64,000 nucleotides of DNA from Saccharothrix australiensis (GTDB lineage: Bacteria > Actinomycetota > Actinomycetes > Mycobacteriales > Pseudonocardiaceae). The position numbers and the translations under genes are program-made. Within the stretch, counting starts at the first letter, position 1. Every line of letters begins with the position of its first letter. Under the pieces are notes generated by a model. That model searched no databases. It saw nothing but the letters and a program-made list of their open reading frames with translations, and was not told the DNA's origin. The stretch spans positions 4,923,501-4,987,500 of the forward strand of contig NZ_RBXO01000001.1 of NCBI RefSeq assembly GCF_003634935.1, given 5' to 3'. Below are positions 29,587 through 37,401 of this stretch, one piece after another.

Positions 29587-30938
29587 TGGAGCACGAGTTG
29601 TACGTCATGGCGCTGGTCAAGTCCTCGGAGCGAGCCCGCGCGGCGGTCGGTGGCATGGCACGCTCCGATCTGCTGCGCCACCTCGCCTCCGCCGGGCGCG
29701 CCGCGGAGGAGTGGGCGGAGCTGGCCGCCCGCATCCGCACCGAGTTCACCCCGCCCCCACTGCCCGCCGCCCTCACCCAGCAGCACCTGCGGGCGCTGCT
29801 CACCACCAGGTCCATCGCGGCGCTCGCCGAAGTGCTCCGCTGCCCGGTGCCCGACGTGCACGAGACGCTGCTGGACCCCGAGCGCCTGGAGTGGGCGCTG
29901 CGCGACTCCGGCAGCAACCGTCGCACCATCAGGGACGCGGAGCGCATGCTGATGGAGCTGATCCCGCGCCTGCCCCGGCTCGCCGCCGCGCACGCCCTGT
30001 CCTCCGGCGACTGGGGCTGGTTCGTCGAGCGCCACGGCTGGCTCACCGCGCACGCCGTCCGCTGCCTCACCGCGCACGCCCGCTACCGGGGCTGGCCCGC
30101 CGACGCCAGACCCGCGCAGGTCCTCGCCGCCGTCCTCGACGAGGTCGACGGCCCGCGCACCGAGGTCCACGACTCGGCCCGGTTCGACAGCCTCGCCCTG
30201 ATCGAGCTGCGCCGCCGCATCGGTCTGCTCGCCGAGCAGCTGCGCGACGACGCACTGTCCCGCGCCGAGGAAGCCGCGCTGCTGGCGCCGGACCTGGCGA
30301 GCGTGAGCCGCCTGCCCGCGTGGTTGCAGCTCTACGAGCAGAACGCGGTCGCGATCGGCCTGCACCGCCTGTTCACCGGGGCCACCTCGCTCGCCGAACT
30401 GCTCCAGGGCGCCTACTCCGAACCGCCGCCGGTGGTCGGGGACCCGCTGCCCGCCAAGGGTTTCGGCATCGAGAACGAGATCTCGTTCGGCGTCTTCAAG
30501 CGGCGCGTCGCCTTCGACGTCACGTGTGAGGTGGAGGGGCACACCGGCCCGCAGGTCGTGCTGCGCTGCCGCGGCCTGCCTCGGGACGCGCACCAGCCCG
30601 TCCGCGCCAAGATCCTCCAGCTGCGGACCTCGGACCTGTCGCAGATCGGCTCGTCGGTCGGCGAGCGCCTGCTCAACACCAGGGTCGCCCAGCACCACGG
30701 CTTGCGAGGCAGGCTGCGACTGGCCCTGCACCAGCACGGCGCCGAGGCGATCCAGGCCGTCCTGCTCACCGGCATCCGCCGCCCGATCAGCGTCCCCGCG
30801 CCGTGGCGTGACCACCTCGAGACCGCGCTGCCGTTCGCCGAGCCACCCGCCCACGACACCGGCTTCGGCGATGTGGGCGAGGTCAACCGGGCGCTGCGCG
30901 ACAGCGCCGGCGACCGCCGGGTCGAGGAGGTGACCTGA
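29586..30938 (+). CDS. Hypothetical protein of the caspase operon, 450 aa
   Basis: The start is the ATG overlapping the previous stop (TGATG); longer in-frame extensions cover the upstream gene and are rejected. The first 290 residues are helical (LLRHLASAGRAAEEWAELAA, HALSSGDWGWFVERHGWL), then a beta-rich segment appears (GIENEISFGVFKRRVAFDVT, GPQVVLRCRGL), then a helical tail. No family, catalytic motif or membrane segment was recognised. Its strict coupling to the 840-residue gene suggests the two form a complex. It ends the operon 49 bases before the Bax inhibitor-1 family gene. Confidence 0.8.
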   Translation: MEHELYVMALVKSSERARAAVGGMARSDLLRHLASAGRAAEEWAELAARIRTEFTPPPLPAALTQQHLRALLTTRSIAALAEVLRCPVPDVHETLLDPERLEWALRDSGSNRRTIRDAERMLMELIPRLPRLAAAHALSSGDWGWFVERHGWLTAHAVRCLTAHARYRGWPADARPAQVLAAVLDEVDGPRTEVHDSARFDSLALIELRRRIGLLAEQLRDDALSRAEEAALLAPDLASVSRLPAWLQLYEQNAVAIGLHRLFTGATSLAELLQGAYSEPPPVVGDPLPAKGFGIENEISFGVFKRRVAFDVTCEVEGHTGPQVVLRCRGLPRDAHQPVRAKILQLRTSDLSQIGSSVGERLLNTRVAQHHGLRGRLRLALHQHGAEAIQAVLLTGIRRPISVPAPWRDHLETALPFAEPPAHDTGFGDVGEVNRALRDSAGDRRVEEVT

Positions 30939-30987
30939 GCGGCCGGGCACAGCCGCACCCCACCGACACCCCACGACGGAGGCGACC

Positions 30988-31755
30988 GTGCGCACCACGA
31001 CCAACCCCCCGATCCGCAGCCTGCTGACCCCCGCCCCCACCGCCTCCGCCAAGCCCCGGAAGCGACCGCCGACCCGGCACCCGGCGTACCGGCAGATCGG
31101 CCGCGGCCGCGGCCTGACCACCGACGACGTCGTCACCAAAACCGCCTTCGTGCTCGGCGCGACGGTGGCGTCGGCGGTCGTGACCCTCCAGGTCCGCACG
31201 TGGGTTCCGGTCGCCGTGGCGCTGCCGCTGGCCCTCGGGCTGGCCGTCTACCTCACGTTCCGACCGAGGGACAGCGCCGTCCTCGCCGTGCTCTACGCCG
31301 TGGCGCAGGGTGTCGTGCTCGGCACGATGACGCGCGTGTCCGAGGCGGTCGCGCCCGGCGTGGCCGGGCAGGCGGTGATCGCCACCACTTCGGTGTTCGT
31401 CATCATGCTCGCCGTCTACAAGCTGAGGCTGGTACGGCTGACGACCCGGCGCGTGAAGTGGCTCATCGTGGTACTGGTCGGGTTCCTGCTTACAGTGCTC
31501 GTGGACGTCATGCTCGGGCTCGTCGTCGGCGTGGACCTCGGGGTGCGTCACATCGGTTTCATGGGAATCTTGTTCTGCCTGCTGTCGATCTGCCTCGCCG
31601 CGTTCAGCTTCCTGCTCAGCTTCGACGCGGCCGACCGGATGATCAGGGACGGCGTGCCCGCGTCGTGGGCATGGTACCTGGCGTTCGGTCTGGTGATGAC
31701 GCTCATCTGGCTCTACACCGAGCTTTTGTGGCTGCTGACGACCGCGCGGGTGTAG
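30988..31755 (+). CDS. Bax inhibitor-1/YccA family membrane protein
   Basis: The 255-residue protein has a soluble, Pro-rich N-terminus beginning RTTTNPPIRSL, a TTDDVV motif, and seven hydrophobic segments between residues 55 and 250. The segment order and the LSFDAADRMIRDGVPASWAW signature near residue 215 are those of the bacterial Bax inhibitor-1/YccA family, multispanning proteins linked to ion (calcium) leak and to protection of membrane proteases. Start GTG with GGAGG five bases upstream. It follows the caspase operon on the same strand at 49 bases, so cotranscription is possible. A protective role against the caspase system is an attractive but untested idea; actinobacteria also carry this family as a housekeeping gene. 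Confidence 0.8.
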   Translation: MRTTTNPPIRSLLTPAPTASAKPRKRPPTRHPAYRQIGRGRGLTTDDVVTKTAFVLGATVASAVVTLQVRTWVPVAVALPLALGLAVYLTFRPRDSAVLAVLYAVAQGVVLGTMTRVSEAVAPGVAGQAVIATTSVFVIMLAVYKLRLVRLTTRRVKWLIVVLVGFLLTVLVDVMLGLVVGVDLGVRHIGFMGILFCLLSICLAAFSFLLSFDAADRMIRDGVPASWAWYLAFGLVMTLIWLYTELLWLLTTARV

Positions 31756-31895
31756 CGGGCGCAGGACGCTGGCCGTCGGTCAGGTCCGACCACCGGCACG
31801 ACGCTGGTCAGGCGGGCAAGGTCGGATGCTTGACGAGCAGGAAGTTCGGGACCTGGCCGCAGCACAGGCCGCCGGGCGCGGTGGAGAACCGGACG

Positions 31896-32165
31896 ATGGA
31901 GTCGTTCGAGGTGCTTGCGGAGGCCGTCGGCCTGGCGAAGACGTTCGGCAAGGCCGACAGCGCGGTTGCACGCGCACTGGGCCGACTCGTCAGGTACGCG
32001 CCCGAACGGACGTTGACCACGCTTCTGGACGCCGTCCCCGCCGCGCTCGGTGCCGGCGGCAGCGCGTGGGAATCCGAGCACCCGCAGAACGCCGAACTCG
32101 CCCGGCACGTACCGCGTGTGCCGAGGAACGATCGACGAGTTGCGGGCGCTCAAGGCGTTGCATAG
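31896..32165 (+). pseudogene. Short remnant of unknown gene
   Basis: The ATG at 31896 has GGAG upstream and opens a helical sequence (FEVLAEAVGLAKTFGKADSA, LVRYAPERTLTTLLDAV) that looks genuinely coding, but the last 25 residues overlap the methyltransferase remnant in another frame and look random. It is probably the 5' end of a gene fused to foreign sequence by deletion. No family recognised. Upstream, 31756-31895 holds nothing clear. Confidence 0.35.
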
Positions 32166-32450
32166 CCACGCGGTGGTGGAGGCGTACGCCGCGGTGCCAC
32201 GCCACCTGTTCGCCTCGGAAGCCGCCCTGGACCAGGCGTATACGCCCAACAGGTCTGTGGTAACCAAACCTTGCACCGATGGGGCGGCGTTGAGCAGCGT
32301 CTCCGCGTCAGCGATCCAGGCGGCGACGGAGCAGGCCGACCTACACCCCGATCTCCAGCACCTGCGTCCCGGCTCAGGCGGCTACGACGCCGCGTTCATC
32401 TCCGAGATCGTCGACCCGGGAACTCCTCGACGCCAGTTGGCAACGCGACG
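32115..32450 (+). pseudogene. PCMT-type methyltransferase remnant (FxLD-system-like)
   Basis: The frame contains RGTIDELRALKALHSHAVVE, YAAVPRHLFASEAALDQAY, RSVVTKPCTDGAALSSVSA, EQADLHPDLQHLRPGSGGYD and AAFISEIVDPG, in the order found at the start of protein-L-isoaspartate-methyltransferase-like enzymes encoded with FxLD lanthipeptides. The SAM-binding loop is altered (LRPGSGGYDAAF where LEIGSGGYNAAL is usual), the N-terminus is missing, and the frame becomes meaningless after about 32450. No FxLD precursor was found nearby. It is a decayed fragment. Confidence 0.65.
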
Positions 32451-32521
32451 CGGAGGCGCCGTCTGCACAGTGCTCGCGTCATCCGGGCTGAAACTCAGGC
32501 AGCGCACGGAGGTGAAACGCC

Positions 32522-34555
32522 GTGACCCGCATCGAACTCGATCACGACGGCATCGCCGAAGCCCTCCGCAGCGACGGCCTCCGCGGCGCCGTCCGCCAGG
32601 CCGCCGAGGAGGTCGCCGCCGAGGTGCGCGGCCGTGGCCTTCGCACCCAGGACGGCGAGCCGCTGTCGGTGCGAGTGCACGCGCCTCGGCCACAGCGTCT
32701 GCGCCTGGTGGCGGTCACCAACCCGCTGGGGCGGGTGTGGCGCTACGACTACGACCCGGCGGGGAACCTGGTGCGGGAGAAGGACTTCACCGGGCGCGAG
32801 CTGCGCTACGACTACGATGCCGCGGGCCGGCTCGTGCGGCGCACCAACGGCGCGGGGGAAACCGTCGACTACGTCCGCGACGCGCGCGGCAACGTCGTCG
32901 AGCAGCGCACGCCCGACGAGACGACGTCGTTCACGTTCGACGCGGTCGGCCGGATGACCCGCGCGGTCAACGCCCACGCCGACGTGAGGTTCGAGCACGA
33001 CGCGATGGGCCGGGTGACCGCCGAAACGGTCAACGGCCGCACCCTGTCCTCGGCCTACGACCTGGCCGGGCGACGAACCCACCGACGCACCCCGACCGGG
33101 GCCGAGAGCGCGTGGACCTACAACGGCGCGCACCAGCCGACCACCCTGCGCACCGCCGGGCACACGCTCGCCTTCCGGCACGACCCGGTCGGCGACGAGG
33201 TCGAACGCGTGCTCGGCACGCGACCCGTCCTCACCCAGACCTGGGACGCCGCACACCGGCTCGTCGCGCAGACCCCCGGCTCCACCGGCACGCGCCACTA
33301 CCGGTACCGGCGCGACGGCCGCCTGCACTCAATCGAGGACCCCCGCACCGGTGGACGGCGCTTCGACCTGGACGCGGCCGGGCGGATCACCGCGGTCACC
33401 GGCACCGACCGGGTCGAGCGCCACACCTATGACCGGGCCGGTGCGGTGGTCGGCGTCGCCGACGTCCACCACCAGCGCGACGCCCAGGGCCGGGTGGTGC
33501 TGCGCCGCCGCAAGACCCTCTCGGGCAAGTTCCTGACGTGGCGGTACCGGTGGAACGCCGAAGACCGGCTGATCGGCGTCACCACCCCGGACGGCACCAC
33601 GTGGCGCTACCGGTACGACCCGCTGGGGCGGCGGATCGCGAAGGAGCGGTTGGCGCCCGACGGCGAGACCGCGTTCGCCCGCACCGACTTCACCTGGGAC
33701 GGCACCGCGCTGGCCGAGCAGGTCGACGCCCCGGGCGTCGCGACGAGCTGGGACTACGAACCGGCGAGCCACCGCCCCGCCACCCAGCTCCGCCGGGCGC
33801 TGGACGCCGACCAGCACTGGATCGACCGGGAGTTCCACTCGATCATCACCGACCTCGTCGGCGCTCCGGCCGAACTCCTCGACGCGCGCGGCGACGTCAT
33901 TTGGCGCTCGTCGCGCGGTCTGTGGGGCGCGGGCGACGGACCGACCCCGCTGCGGTTCCCCGGCCAGTACCACGACCCGGAAACGGGGCTGCACTACAAC
34001 TTCCAGCGCTATTACGACCCGTTGGCCGGCCGGTACGCCAGCGTCGACCCCCTCGGGCTCACCGGCGGGCCCAACCTCGACGGCTACGTCGACAACCCGA
34101 TGCACCGCGTCGACCCGCTCGGCCTCACCACCACCTGCACCACCCCGCCGCCCCGGCCGTCGAACAGCCCGCACTACTCCGTCGCCTACGAGGCCGAACT
34201 CGACTCGTCCCACTTTCCGGGCCGCAGCGCCAACCACCACTTCAGCGAGGCCAACCGGCAGCTGCACGCGGCGTTCCAGTCCGACCCCGCCTTCGCCCGC
34301 TCGATGGAGCAGCTCTACCCCGGCATCGTCGACGGCGTCGCACCCGGCCCGCGCGGCGGCTTCCCGCGCCGCGGCCCGATACCCGGCGTCGACGGCGGCG
34401 ACCCACCGCTAACATGGCACCACCACCCCACCCGGCCCGGCGTGCTGCAGCTCATCCCGTACGAGCACCACACCGCCGCCGGACCGGTGCAGGGGTCGCT
34501 GCACCCGAACGGCCGGGGCGGCATGGAGAACTGGGGAGGCGGACGACGCCGATGA
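32522..34555 (+). CDS. Orphan Rhs toxin module with WHH (HNH/Endo VII) nuclease tip
   Basis: The 677-residue product carries at least ten YD repeats (RVWRYDYDPAGNL, ELRYDYDAAGRL, WRYRYDPLGRRI), then the Rhs core boundary FPGQYHDPETGLHYNFQRYYDPLAGRYASVDPLGL. The C-terminal 130 residues are the variable toxin tip; LTWHHHP...VLQLIPYEHH...HPNGRGGMENWGGG fits the WHH branch of the HNH/Endo VII nucleases, with the WHH residues present. The first 50 residues (ELDHDGIAEALRSDGL, AAEEVAAEVRGRGL) instead resemble an HK97 gp10-like phage tail-completion protein, so the gene is a fusion lacking a secretion N-terminus. The GTG start has GGAGG upstream. It overlaps its immunity gene by 4 bases. Confidence 0.85.
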   Translation: MTRIELDHDGIAEALRSDGLRGAVRQAAEEVAAEVRGRGLRTQDGEPLSVRVHAPRPQRLRLVAVTNPLGRVWRYDYDPAGNLVREKDFTGRELRYDYDAAGRLVRRTNGAGETVDYVRDARGNVVEQRTPDETTSFTFDAVGRMTRAVNAHADVRFEHDAMGRVTAETVNGRTLSSAYDLAGRRTHRRTPTGAESAWTYNGAHQPTTLRTAGHTLAFRHDPVGDEVERVLGTRPVLTQTWDAAHRLVAQTPGSTGTRHYRYRRDGRLHSIEDPRTGGRRFDLDAAGRITAVTGTDRVERHTYDRAGAVVGVADVHHQRDAQGRVVLRRRKTLSGKFLTWRYRWNAEDRLIGVTTPDGTTWRYRYDPLGRRIAKERLAPDGETAFARTDFTWDGTALAEQVDAPGVATSWDYEPASHRPATQLRRALDADQHWIDREFHSIITDLVGAPAELLDARGDVIWRSSRGLWGAGDGPTPLRFPGQYHDPETGLHYNFQRYYDPLAGRYASVDPLGLTGGPNLDGYVDNPMHRVDPLGLTTTCTTPPPRPSNSPHYSVAYEAELDSSHFPGRSANHHFSEANRQLHAAFQSDPAFARSMEQLYPGIVDGVAPGPRGGFPRRGPIPGVDGGDPPLTWHHHPTRPGVLQLIPYEHHTAAGPVQGSLHPNGRGGMENWGGGRRR

Positions 34556-34881
34556 GCACCGACGAGCGCCCGTGGCTCACCACCTGGGGCGAGGTGGTCG
34601 AAGCCCTGCCCCGGCTCGGCCCCGACGACCTGGTCTGCTTCGGCGACGGGCCAACGACCCCGGCCGACCCCTGCCTGGTGGTCGACGCCACGGAACTGGG
34701 CGAGGACGAGGACGTCCCGCCCGAGGCCGGGGAGCGGGGCTGGCACACGGTGCTCGGCAAGGACGAGGTGCAGGGCGTCCTGGGCAACCTGCGCCGGCAG
34801 ACCGCCGACCCGGACCTCGACCTGATCGTGCGCGCCGTCGAGCACTACGTCGACCACGACGCCTACCTCACCATCGACTGA
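34552..34881 (+). CDS. Probable immunity protein for the Rhs-WHH toxin
   Basis: The 109-residue acidic protein starts at an ATG overlapping the toxin stop (ATGA), the standard position for a polymorphic-toxin immunity gene. WGEVVEALPRLGPDDLVCF, PCLVVDATELGEDEDVP and IVRAVEHYVDHDAY suggest a small alpha/beta fold; it may correspond to the DUF7716 family, but I am not certain. High acidity fits a protein that masks a basic nuclease. Function is inferred from position. Confidence 0.7.
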   Translation: MSTDERPWLTTWGEVVEALPRLGPDDLVCFGDGPTTPADPCLVVDATELGEDEDVPPEAGERGWHTVLGKDEVQGVLGNLRRQTADPDLDLIVRAVEHYVDHDAYLTID

Positions 34882-34907
34882 CCGCTCGGCACACGGGGCG
34901 AGCGGGG

Positions 34908-35378
34908 TCAGCGGTGTTCCGACGACAGTTCCGTCGCACCGGTCAGGTCTTCGAGGTGTGCGAGCACGGCACCGGGGGTGAAATCGGTCCGCTGGTAGCG
35001 GAAGGACATGTTGCCCCAGGCGTCGTAACCCGCCAGACTCCCCTTGAGCCCTTCGACGTACCGCTCGACCGCCTCGCCGTAGATGTCCAGCGCGCGGCTG
35101 ACGACGAAACTAGGTCGTCCGTCCGGTTGCCGGCGTTCGCCTCTTTCTCGAATGAGTGCAGGTCATTGCTGATCCACGTCGTGCGAGCGATGATCTCCCT
35201 CATCAACCGCGGATGAGGACAGCACTTGATCTCCTCCGGAAGCTCGTACCCGCCGATCCGTTCCGGCGCCCTGCACCATTCCCACTCGCCGCGCCCAGCG
35301 GATACCGTGCTCGCGCGCCTGCTCCACGAATGGGGACATGCGGACCTCGAACGGAATCTCCAGTCCTGACAGGGACAT
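34908..35378 (-). pseudogene. Class I terpene synthase, frameshifted and internally deleted
   Basis: Three frames carry the pieces. From ATG 35378: LSGLEIPFEVRMSPFVEQA and HGIRWARRVGMV, a typical bacterial terpene synthase N-terminus. A second frame: YELPEEIKCCPHPRLMREI and the metal-binding NSE-type motif NDLHSFEKE. A third, to TGA at 34908: SRALDIYGEAVERYVEGL, YDAWGNMSFRYQRTDFTPG. The central two-thirds, including the DDxxD-type aspartate motif, is deleted. The product that was lost cannot be told from this remnant. It is convergent with the Rhs immunity gene. Confidence 0.75.
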
Positions 35379-35597
35379 GCTTCCCCACTCCTCCGGACCT
35401 CCGCGCTGCCTGTTCGTCCACGCTCCTCCGACGCCAGGGCGACCGACACCCCTGCCGCCAGGGAGCCGTGTTGAACCGGTTGAAGTCGACGCTCCCCGTC
35501 AGGCCCGCCGACCGGAGGTCCGGGGACGGTGTCGGATCGGGGCACTGCCGTTCGTAGGAGGGACGAGGGCCGCCTACGAGAGGAACAGTCGACGAAG

Positions 35598-35817
35598 CTG
35601 ACGACCATCACGCACGTCTCGCTCGACGGGGTGGTACAGGGGCTCGGCGGGTGGGCCTTGCCGCTGTTCGACGACGAGGCCGAGGCGTTCGTCGGCGGGG
35701 TCTTCCGGCGTGCCGACGCCTTCCTGTTCGGCCGGCGGACCTACGACATCTTCGCCGGCTCCTGGGGTTTCAACTCGTGGGGCACGGATCAGGGCCACAA
35801 CCCGATCTCGGTAGTGG
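35598..35817 (+). pseudogene. RibD/DHFR-like reductase, N-terminal remnant
   Basis: ITHVSLDGVVQGLGGWALP, AFVGGVFRRADAFLFGRRTY and DIFAGSWGFNSWG fit the dihydrofolate-reductase-like (RibD C-terminal) proteins common in actinobacteria. A proper start codon is missing (CTG at 35598 is the first matching codon) and the frame runs into sigma-factor sequence at 35818, so only the first third remains. Such reductases often neighbour YCII-domain and ECF sigma genes, as here. Confidence 0.6.
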
Positions 35818-36006
35818 ATGAACGGGGTCGACGCGGCGATCACCCGCGCCCACCTCGAGGAGTGAGCGCGGGTGATCGCCGCGCTGGCCAAGCGCCTCGG
35901 CGACCTCGACGGGGCCGAGGAGGCGGCGGCCGAGGCGTTCGCGACCGCCGTCGACCGGTGGCCGGCTCTCGCCACAAATTCCCTGCGAGTCAAGGCGTTT
36001 GGCTGA
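35818..36006 (+). pseudogene. ECF sigma factor, N-terminal remnant with in-frame TGA
   Basis: From ATG 35818 the frame reads MNGVDAAITRAHLEE, stops at TGA (35863-35865), and continues in the same frame as ARVIAALAKRLGDLDGAEE, AAAEAFATAVDRWPALA before ending at 36006. Homologous sigma factors have Trp at the position of the TGA, so a single TGG to TGA change is likely. Only region 1-2 start is left; the promoter-binding parts are gone. Confidence 0.65.
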
Positions 36007-36118
36007 ATGCCGGCAAGGGTGCGGAGGTCCCGGTCGTGACGGGCCTGGTCGGCGGACTCGAGTGGAAACGGCCGCTCGAGTGTTGCCGGTTCAGGCCCGT
36101 CCGGCCGAGATCAAGTGC

Positions 36119-36540
36119 TCACGTCTTCCGCACCTCCAGAACCAGCGGCCGACCGTCGTCGACCGCGACCAGCGCATCGAAGTCACCCGAGAGCGAATAC
36201 TTCGCCGGGCCGAAGATCGGGACTTCAAGCTTGGGCACTGAAGCTGGACTCGCGCCTGGGCTGTCGCCGAGAGCGTTCTCTCCAACGCGGAGCGATTCCG
36301 TGCCGCGCGCGTCCAGACCGGCTGCCGTCGCCGCCGCGTGCACAGCTCACGTCCGTGTGACCAAGCGCGGCCGCTTCGTCGGGCGAACCCGTGGCCATCA
36401 CCAGCGAGACGAGCTTGACCTGGCTGATCGCGCGGGCTCGGGCGTAGTCGGCTCCGTGGCCGGCGACGGCTTCGGCCAGGCAGCAGTTCGCCGCCGGTCA
36501 CGGCCGGGGTTTCGCGCACCGTGTCGGCGTAGCGGCCGTG
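36119..36540 (-). pseudogene. XRE-TPR regulator C-terminal remnant and adjacent scrap
   Basis: Between about 36540 and 36360 one minus frame encodes LAEAVAGHGADYARARAISQ and VKLVSLVMATGSPDEAAALG, the C-terminal TPR-like end found in many actinobacterial XRE regulators. From 36250 to 36119 another frame reads KLEVPIFGPAKYSLSGDFDA and VDDGRPLVLEVRKT, which looks coding but is not recognised. No intact gene joins them. The stretch 36007-36118 shows nothing. Confidence 0.45.
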
Positions 36541-36579
36541 CTGCCCCTTGGCGGGAGCTGTGCGTCGGCCGTGGTCCGC

Positions 36580-37401
36580 TCAGAGGAGGGTTCGGGCGGC
36601 CCACAGCTCCGGGAAGAACCGGTGTTCGTTGACCCGGCGCAGCCAGGAGGCGCCGCAGGTGCCGCCGGTGCCGGGTTTGGTGCCGATGATCCGCTCCACC
36701 GTCAGCAGGTGCAGGGCGCGCCAGCGGCTCATGCCCTCGGCCAGGTCCATCAGGGCCTCACCCAGGCGCGGGAGCTCCGCCTCGGGCGGGGCGTCGGCGT
36801 ACACGGCCCGCCACGCCTGTTCGACGGCCGGGCTGGGAGCGTGGGGGACGGCCGGGTCGCGGGTCAGGATGTCGGTGGGGACGGGCGCACCTCGGCGGGC
36901 CAGGAGGGCCACTGCGGCGTCGTACAGGCTCGGGGAGCGCAGGGCGGATCGCACGGCTTCGGCCACCTCGGCCGGTTGGTCGTGGGGGCGGGCCAGGGCC
37001 GGGTTCTTGTTGCCCAGCACGTACTCCACCATGCGGTACATGTAGGACTGGACGCCGGACGCCTGCCCCAGGTGTTCCCGGAAGGCGTTGAACTCCTGCG
37101 GGGTCAGGGTGCTCAGCACGTCCCAACAGGACACCAGCAGGTCCACCACCTTGCGGACGCGGTGCAGGACCCGGGTGGCGCGGCCCGGCTCGTCCTGGTC
37201 CAGCAAGGCCCGCGCTCGGCAGGACTCCTCGTACAGCAGCTTGAACAGCAACTCCTTGACCTGGCCCACGACGTAGAAGCTCAGCTCGGCGGGTTCGGTG
37301 GAGCGGGGGTGCTGGAGGGACAGGAGGGTGTCGATGCTCTGGTAGTCGAGGTACGGCGTCCTGCCGCCGAAGTCCAGGAGAGGGCCGGTGTCTGCGTTCA
37401 T
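36580..37401 (-). CDS. kynA: Tryptophan 2,3-dioxygenase
   Basis: The 273-residue product is a haem-dependent tryptophan 2,3-dioxygenase that opens the indole ring of L-tryptophan to give N-formylkynurenine. Signature segments are PYLDYQSIDTLLSLQ, ELSFYVVGQVKELLFKLLYE, SYMYRMVEYVLGNKN and, near the C-terminus, RWRALHLLTVERIIGTKPGT with GGTCGASWLRRV; the haem-ligand histidine is expected in RALHLL. Length is normal for bacterial enzymes. ATG 37401 overlaps the stop of the formamidase gene upstream (ATGA), so the two are translationally coupled. It is the last gene of the four-gene operon. Confidence 0.93.
   Translation of the reverse strand: MNADTGPLLDFGGRTPYLDYQSIDTLLSLQHPRSTEPAELSFYVVGQVKELLFKLLYEESCRARALLDQDEPGRATRVLHRVRKVVDLLVSCWDVLSTLTPQEFNAFREHLGQASGVQSYMYRMVEYVLGNKNPALARPHDQPAEVAEAVRSALRSPSLYDAAVALLARRGAPVPTDILTRDPAVPHAPSPAVEQAWRAVYADAPPEAELPRLGEALMDLAEGMSRWRALHLLTVERIIGTKPGTGGTCGASWLRRVNEHRFFPELWAARTLL

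Noticed and set aside
32522-36540. A prophage
   Set aside because: Only one gp10-like fragment fused to Rhs was seen; no capsid, terminase, portal or lysis genes are present.
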